Below are positions 58,501 through 64,000 of a stretch of 64,000 nucleotides of DNA, piece after piece. Below the pieces are notes generated by a model. It was not told the origin of the DNA. It worked only from the letters and a program-made list of their open reading frames with translations, and searched no databases. Made by a program: the position numbers and the translations under genes. The stretch is from Salvelinus alpinus. Its lineage: Eukaryota; Chordata; Actinopteri; Salmoniformes; Salmonidae. The stretch covers positions 79,663,305-79,727,304 of the forward strand of contig NC_092087.1 of NCBI RefSeq assembly GCF_045679555.1, given 5' to 3'. Within the stretch, counting starts at the first letter, position 1. Each line of letters starts with the position of its first letter.

Positions 58501-59024
58501 ATAACTGGCCGGTAGAGTCTGCTGTTGGATCATGGCGGCCGGTTGTTTTTCCTGCTGGGGCATTTGAACTGGATACCACATTTTCTGAGGTCCCTGGGGC
58601 ATGGGGGCTAGTTGCTTTTGCAGGATGGCGGCCAGATGTTTCTGTTGCTCTTCGGTCAGCTGCGCTTCTAAGGGAGCTGTTGGAGAGTTGTAATTACCAT
58701 ATCCTTTAGACCTAAGTGAGCCTGCATCAAGCCATGCTGCATGAGAACCTGGTGCAGAATACCCATCACCTAGGTTAGAAGAAAGTAAAGTAAGATCCCA
58801 GCCTTTGAAGTTATTGGATCAACACTGTTACTTGAAATTAATGTGTAGAAACTCACTTGATGTAGAACAGGTTATCCCGCCAATTAGCAGGCAACAAAGC
58901 CAAAAAACTCTTTAAAAAAGAAAGTCTGTTAAAAACAAAGCTACCTGTAACACCTGAAGGACAAGGGAAACTAGATCAATACTTTAAAAACCTACCTGAA
59001 AGCGATTCCAATCATCACGGCCAT
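55516..59024 (-). CDS. Secreted Pro/Gln-rich repeat protein, best-preserved family member
   Basis: Exon 1 58,996-59,024, exon 2 58,857-58,909, exon 3 55,516-58,769. Introns are 86 and 87 bp with GT/AG ends, phases 2 and 1. The product is 1,111 aa. Residues 1-24 form a signal peptide (MAVMIGIAFRVFWLCCLLIG, then GITC). Residues 28-83 are non-repetitive (DGYSAPGSHAAWLDAGSL, LTEEQQKHLAAILQKQ). Residues ~84-1015 are 19-20-residue repeats of the type MPQQVWHPAQMPQQQKQPA, with regular Trp-Tyr/His-Pro. A tail (VEQSGVIPIYSYRSESH, GRTVFSQTRYTPREA, MPVDSGNAPKDSYVGIG) ends LVKLSAR. It is presumably an extracellular matrix, coat or envelope component; the function is not recognised. I see no ZP domain. 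A donor-like CAAG/GTAATG overlaps the stop, so a further exon cannot be excluded. Confidence 0.75.
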
Positions 59025-59123
59025 TTTGCGTCTCAAAACCTCCCCAGTAATCAGAACTAATGGCCGGTATAAGCCCTAGCATAATATCCCTTTTGCTGTA
59101 TCTGGCAGGCTTTTTGGTTGCTC

Positions 59124-59131
59124 CTTTTAAA
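59124..59131 (-). promoter_or_regulatory. TATA-like box of the 55-kb gene
   Basis: Minus-strand TTTAAAAG, 100 bp upstream of the ATG, in a region conserved with the units (GAAGGGTCT ... GTTCTGA). In the three unit copies the same position reads TTTGTAAG (3,801-3,811 and equivalents), a weaker TATA. Confidence 0.45.
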
Positions 59132-59851
59132 CAAATCCCAGACCCTTCTAATGTCATTGGCTAATTAAGGACAGCTGTAAGCCCCTGAACTACATTTGAT
59201 TCCTAATTCCAAATTGACCCCTAAATCCTACACCCTGGCCTAAACACTTCTGTGAATCAGAAATGATTGAATAGGTTTAAGCAATATGGCCACAATTGCA
59301 TCCAGCCTATCAGAAGGCAAGGTGAAGCAATTACCATATTGCTTTAACCTATCTGATCGTTTCAAATGCCCATAAGTGACTAAGTGATAGGTGTAGGGGC
59401 TAGGGGTTGATTTGGAATGCAGTAATTTACTCAGGTGTGGTTGATTCTCTAATTGAGTTCCTGACAGGTTAAGGCCACTAATTACTCCCCTCACCTACAG
59501 TAGTTGTCTAGGTCTTAATTGAAAGGAAAAAACAAAAACCTACAGACACTAGGCCCTCCATGGAATGAGTTTGACACCCCTGCTCTAAAGTAGGAAACAC
59601 ATTTTGTCTTGGCACTTCATTGATCGGTTTAAATTATTGCTTGTACAAAATTCACTTGGTTCATTTGAAGATTAGAGGCTATATGAGCAGTTAGGCAACA
59701 TTATTTTACACAGCCTTCTTTTCATTCAGCATAGCAACATTAGATGATTAACAGTTTCATTTGCACATAGTGCAACATCTTTGACAAATTCTGAATTCAG
59801 ACAGATGCCAATTAAACACTCACATTATGCAAACACTGCACACACATAGGC
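59132..59851. other. Non-coding 5' flank
   Basis: No gene is seen. It contains a local inverted repeat (ATCAGAAGG...AGCAATTACCATATTGCTTT, 59,305-59,345) and a stretch near 59,560 (GGAATGAGTTTGACACCCCT) that looks like a dispersed-repeat tail. Confidence 0.4.
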
Positions 59852-61077
59852 TTTTGATGATCTGAGTCTTTAATTTTTCAGAGGCAAACATATAGTAGGG
59901 CTGGTTTGAGTGGCAGGGCTAAAGCAACTGACTGTAGACCAAAGTCAAGAAGTAAAGTCAGGAGAGGTGCATCTGCGACAACTGAAATTTGGATACTAAT
60001 GTCGTTTTCCAACAGCAAGGCTCAGATCACCATGGCAGTGTTGCCATTGTTTATAAAAGGTTTCCTTTATATTGTCAAAAAAACGTGTCTCCAACACCCA
60101 CTAACAAACCTGAAATAATTAGTGTGTACATTATACAATCAATAAATGAGAGAGAGCCTCAATCACATCATTAATTTATGCACTGTAGGCTACACATGAA
60201 TTTTAGCAAGTTGGTTCCTGTTTCAGTCATGTTTTTGGTCACATTTGCATGGGTCGAACAAAAACACTAATGATTGGTTGACAATAGAGCCACCCACAAT
60301 GCAGGTGATGGATGCAGGAGGAGGTTGGTGAAGAGCAACTGCAGAAACTTGGAGTCAAATCTTCATGACCTTTGATCACATGACTTTTGTCAAGTTCATG
60401 CAGTCTACATATAGACCCACGTCAGAAATGTTTTAGCCCTAGAATGCAACACACTTTCAAAGGAGGTGACCAACAATTGTCACCGACTTGACAACAGTGA
60501 TCCCCTAGAAGGTGCCCACTATCTCCATGAAATGTCTCCCTCATGTGGATGAAATAAAACACAAGACAACAACCCATCACATCATCCTCTGATCGTCTAC
60601 CCTCTTTTGTGGACGCATTTTTTCCAATGTTGTCTCAACTTTGATTGCAGTACACATCCACAAACACAGACACTCGAATGCAGCTGTTTAGATACTGTAG
60701 CTATGCATACATCTCCAGCCCTTTCAAACTCAACATCTGCCAAGTAGTATTTTCCCTATTCTGTCTGATGTTTCCGCTTGGCACTCCATCCCTACTAATT
60801 ATCCTTAATTCCAAGTCTTTGCCTTGAAAATTCCCATCCACTTTTTAAGGAATTTATTTGGATCAACTTTTCCTTCTCTTTGGTGTGTTGTTTTCTTCTC
60901 CTGTTTCTTTCAGCACAGCAGTCAGATAATCTGGTCTTTTTTCTGGTCTTTTATATTCACCCCAAGTGCTCCAATCCTTCTTTACTTTATTGTACGGCCC
61001 TTAATGTCTAGAAATCTGCACTCACTCCCCTCTTCCACTGCTGTAGGCTGGCCAACAGTGACTGGATCTTTCATGTA
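59852..61077. other. Non-coding flank, partly duplicated at 38.3-38.9 and 44.4 kb
   Basis: 59,852-59,945 and 60,145-60,260 have reverse-complement matches near 44,405-44,495 and 38,765-38,870, and 60,257-60,720 has a direct match at 38,337-38,757. No gene or open frame of interest is seen; 60,720-61,077 is unique within the window. Confidence 0.55.
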
Positions 61078-62715
61078 CAGTTGAAGTCGGAAGTTTACAT
61101 ACACTTAAGTTGGAGTCATTAAAACTCGTTTTTCAACTATTCCACACATTTCTTGTTTACAAACTATAGTTTTGGCAAGCCGGTTAGGATATCTACTTTG
61201 TGCATGACACAAGTCATTTTTCCAACAATTGTTTACAGACAGATTATTTCACTTATAATTCACTGTATCACAATTCCAGTGGGTCAGAAGTTTACATACA
61301 CTAAGTTGACTGTGCCTTTAAACAGCTTGGAAAATTCCATAAAATGATGTCATGGCATTAGAAGCTTCTGATGGGCTAATTGACATAATTTGATTCATTT
61401 GGAGGTGTACCTGTGGATGTATTTCAAGGCCTACCTTCAAACTCAGTGCCTCTTTGCTTGACATTATGGGAAAATCAAAAGAAATCAGCCAAGACCTCAG
61501 AAAGAAAATGGTAGACCTCCACAAGTCTAGTTCATCCTTGGGAGCAATTTCCAAAGACCTGAAGGTACCGCGTTCATCTGTACAAACAATAGTATGCAAG
61601 TATAAACACCATGGGACCACACAGCTATCATACCGCTCAGGAAGGAGACGCGTTCTGTCTCCTAGAGTTGAACGTACTTTGGTGCGAAAAGTGCAAATCA
61701 ATCCCAGAACAACAGCAAAGGACCTTGTGAAGATGCTGGAGGAAACAGGTACAAAAGTATCTATGTCCACAGTGAAACGAGTCCTATATCAACATAACCT
61801 GAAAGGCTGCTCAGCAAGGAGGAAGCCACTGCTCCAAAACCACCATAAAAAAGCCAGACTATGTTTTGCAACTGCACATGGGGACAAAGATCGTACTTTT
61901 TGGAGAAATGTCCTCTGGTCTGATGAAACAAAAATAGAACTATTTGGCCATAATGACCATCGTCATGTTTAGAGGAAAAATAGGGAGGCTTGCAAGCCGA
62001 AGAATACCATCCCGACCATGAAGCACGGGGGTCGCAGCATCATGTTGTGGGGGTGCTTTGCTGCAGGAGGGACTGCTGCACTTCACAAAATAGATGGCAG
62101 AATGAGGTAGGAAAATTATGTGGATATATTGAAGCAGCATCTCAAGACATCAGTCCGGAAGTTAAAGCTTGGTCGCATATGGGTCTTCCAAATGGACAAT
62201 GACCCCAAGCATACTTCCAAATTCTGGCAAAATGGCTTAAGGACAACAAAGTCAAGGTATTCGAATGGCCATCACAAAGCCCTGACCTCAATCCTATAGA
62301 AAATGTGTGGGCAGAACTGAAAAAGCACATGCGAGCAAGGAGGCCTACAAACCTGACCCAGTTACACCAGCTCTGTCAGGAGGAATGGGCCAAAATTCAC
62401 CCAACTTATTATGGGAAGCTTGTGGAAGGCTACCCGAAACGTTTGACCCAAGTTAAACAATTTAAAGGCAATGCTACCAAATACTAATTGAGTGTATGTA
62501 AACTTCTGACTCACTGGGAATGTGATGAAAGAAATAAAAGCTGAAATAAATAATTTTCTCTACTATTATTCTGACATTTCACATTCTTAAAAAAAAGTGG
62601 TGATCCTAACTGACCTAAAACAGCAATTTTTTACTAGGATTAAATGTCAGGAATTGTGGAAAAATGAGTTTAAATGTATTTGGCTAAGGTGTATGTAAAC
62701 TTCCGACTTCAACTG
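61078..62715 (+). mobile_element. Sleeping Beauty-type Tc1 transposon, full length, defective
   Basis: 1,638 bp between TA dinucleotides. Outer repeats CAGTTGAAGTCGGAAGTTTA (left) and its complement (right), and inner copies GTCAGAAGTTTACATACACT (61,285) and AGTGTATGTAAACTTCTGAC (62,491), form the inverted/direct-repeat ends of the salmonid family from which Sleeping Beauty was reconstructed. The ends look complete. Confidence 0.95.
61466..62487 (+). pseudogene. Tc1 transposase, broken
   Basis: It begins [20 protein letters not shown], with paired DNA-binding helices ([20 protein letters not shown]) and a GRRRV hinge, then the catalytic DDE domain. The first Asp (SDETKIELFG), second Asp (MDNDPKHTS) and Glu (LNPIENVWAELKK) are all recognisable. 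A TAG replaces a Trp codon after HRHV (61,970), a second TAG follows the KIDGRMR region (62,106), and frame changes occur around 62,150-62,290. It cannot make active enzyme, but its ends could still be moved by a transposase supplied from elsewhere. Confidence 0.9.
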
Positions 62716-62728
62716 TACGTAACTTAAT

Positions 62729-63530
62729 CAGATCTGGGTTCAAATACTACAGTGGAAAGAAAAAGTATGTGAACCCTTTGGAATTACCTGGATGTCTGCA
62801 GAAATTTGTCATAAAATGTTATCTGATCTTCATCTTAGTCACAACAATAGACAAACACAGTGTGCTTCAGAATATTGCTGAACTGAAACAGTTTTGTAAA
62901 GATGAATGGTCCAAAAATTCCTCCTGACCGCTGTGCAGGTCTACAGAAAACATTTGGTTGAGTTTATTGCTGCCAAAGGAGGGTCAACCAGTTATTAAAT
63001 CCAACATTTCACATACTTTTCCCACCCTATACTGTGAATGTTTACACGGTGAGTTCAATAAAGACATGACAACATATAATTGTTTGTGTTATTAGTTTAA
63101 ACAGACTGTGTTTGTCTGTTGTTGTGACTTAGATGAAGATCAGATCCAATTTTATGACCAATTTATGCAGAAATCCAGGTAATTCCAAACGGCTCACATA
63201 CTTTTTCTTGCCACTGTATTTAAAATATTTCAATTAATTGCTCATACATTCGAAGTATTCTGATCTTTTATTTCAAAAGATAAGTAGTTGAATTTTTTTA
63301 TATATTTGGAAATACACTTAAAGCATTTGAAAAACTCAAATATACTCTCATGAATTTACATAAGAATTTAAAAATACTGTCAAATAATACAATTTGGCAG
63401 ACTATTTGGCTTTTACAAATAACCACTCAAATACAAAAATAAAAGTTCTTGTTTTGGGCTGTGTATTTGAAAAAGTGTTTTATATACCAGACACTCAAAT
63501 ATCCTGTACATGTATTTGAACACAGGTCTG
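62729..63530. mobile_element. MITE with CAGAYCTG...TTCAAATA ends, interrupted
   Basis: Left end CAGATCTGGGTTCAAATACT and right end TATTTGAACACAGGTCTG are inverted. ACTTAA flanks both sides (an imperfect ~7-8-bp target duplication). The interior is AT-rich with repeated CAAATA motifs and no ORF. The 467-bp Tc1 MITE is inserted near the left end. Confidence 0.6.
62750..63216. mobile_element. 467-bp Tc1-type MITE
   Basis: TA-flanked, with long inverted ends (CAGTGGAAAGAAAAAGTATG and CATACTTTTTCTTGCCACTG) and further inverted matches inside (AGATGAAGATCAGAT at 63,131-63,145 against ATCTGATCTTCATCT at 62,821). It is an internally deleted derivative without transposase. Confidence 0.85.
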
Positions 63531-64000
63531 CACTTAAATGTAGCATTTGCATGTAAATACACAAATCTGTATTGTATTGTAGTATACTGCATCATATTCT
63601 ATTGTATTTGTTGTTTCTTTGTGATTGCATTTGAAATCCTCAACTGTTATTTTTTCTGAAGACAGATTCCAATTCTTCTTTCTCTGTTAGACCCTCCAGG
63701 CCCTATTAGTCTACTGAGGTCAGTCAGTTGCTATTGTAACCATCACATCCATAATCTCAGTGGTGAGTAGCCACTGAGCTGTTGTCAACTCGCAGATGGC
63801 AGATGGCAGTCCTCACAAACACATACAGTGCCCACCAGAGCACACACATAGCCTACATAAGATTCAGGCAGAAATCAATACTGACCAAAAAAGACACAAT
63901 TATTGTCATAAAGCTAATTATTTACATTCCTTTATTTGTTTATTTTACAACTCCGTTTTAGGATCAGGTTCTCCTGCCTGCTTCACCTCCTAAAAAGATG
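63531..64000. other. Non-coding end of window
   Basis: AT-rich sequence. I see no gene, RNA or repeat structure that I can support. Confidence 0.4.

Noticed and set aside
55516-59024. Assignment to the SCPP (P/Q-rich mineralisation) family
   Set aside because: SCPP introns are phase 0 and the leader exon structure differs; here phases are 2 and 1.
55516-59024. Egg-envelope ZP protein with Pro/Gln N-terminal repeats
   Set aside because: No cysteine-rich ZP domain follows the repeats; the large exon ends in a short Tyr/Ser-rich tail.

Overview
This window looks like a salmonid fish chromosome. The evidence is a Sleeping Beauty-type Tc1 element with inverted/direct-repeat termini, several other salmonid-type Tc1 families, Rex1- and L2-like LINEs, TTAA-flanked repeats and a tRNA-headed SINE. 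No ordinary housekeeping gene is present. The host content is a single-strand (minus) cluster of about ten related copies of one secreted, repeat-rich protein gene, heavily broken up by transposons.

The best-preserved member lies at 55,516-59,024. It has three exons (29 bp, 53 bp and 3,254 bp), a hydrophobic signal peptide, a ~930-residue Pro/Gln repeat domain (about 19-20 residues per repeat) and a Tyr/Ser-rich C-terminal tail, 1,111 residues in all. I do not recognise its name. Intron phases (2, then 1) are conserved in the other copies, and the signal-peptide exon is the easiest part to recognise.

Positions 1-31,584 hold a near-identical tandem duplication with a period of 13,323-13,515 bp: units at 1-13,515 and 13,516-26,838, and a partial third from 26,839. 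Each unit carries one copy of the gene whose large exon is open in a different frame from the 55-kb gene. The predicted products are secreted Ala/Ser/Thr/Gly-rich proteins of 724, 660 and 408 residues. They carry many Asn-Ala-Ser sequons and a 27-bp minisatellite (about 24-29 copies) that is open in five reading frames. Each unit also has a second, dead gene remnant (8.6-9.0 kb), an orphan exon resembling a protein disulfide isomerase, a Rex1-like LINE (9.2-12.4 kb), a LINE 3' fragment and Tc1 debris.

From 31.6 to 50.9 kb the window is mostly transposons: three TTAA-bounded elements, a SINE, an apparently intact L2 ORF (979 aa) inserted in a Rex1 copy, a 100-N assembly gap at 45,318, two Tc1 relics and broken copies of the secreted-protein gene at 33.6, 37.2-38.3 and 47.5-49.5 kb. 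At 50.9-54.5 kb lies an older, diverged relative of the 13.3-kb unit without the minisatellite expansion. After the best-preserved gene, 59-64 kb holds flank, a full-length but defective Sleeping Beauty-type Tc1 and a nested MITE pair.

The most interesting candidate is the frame-switched sub-family: a P/Q-rich secreted protein apparently re-read in another frame as a sequon-rich Ala/Ser/Thr protein, then amplified by a minisatellite and by segmental duplication. Whether these copies are translated cannot be settled from sequence alone.
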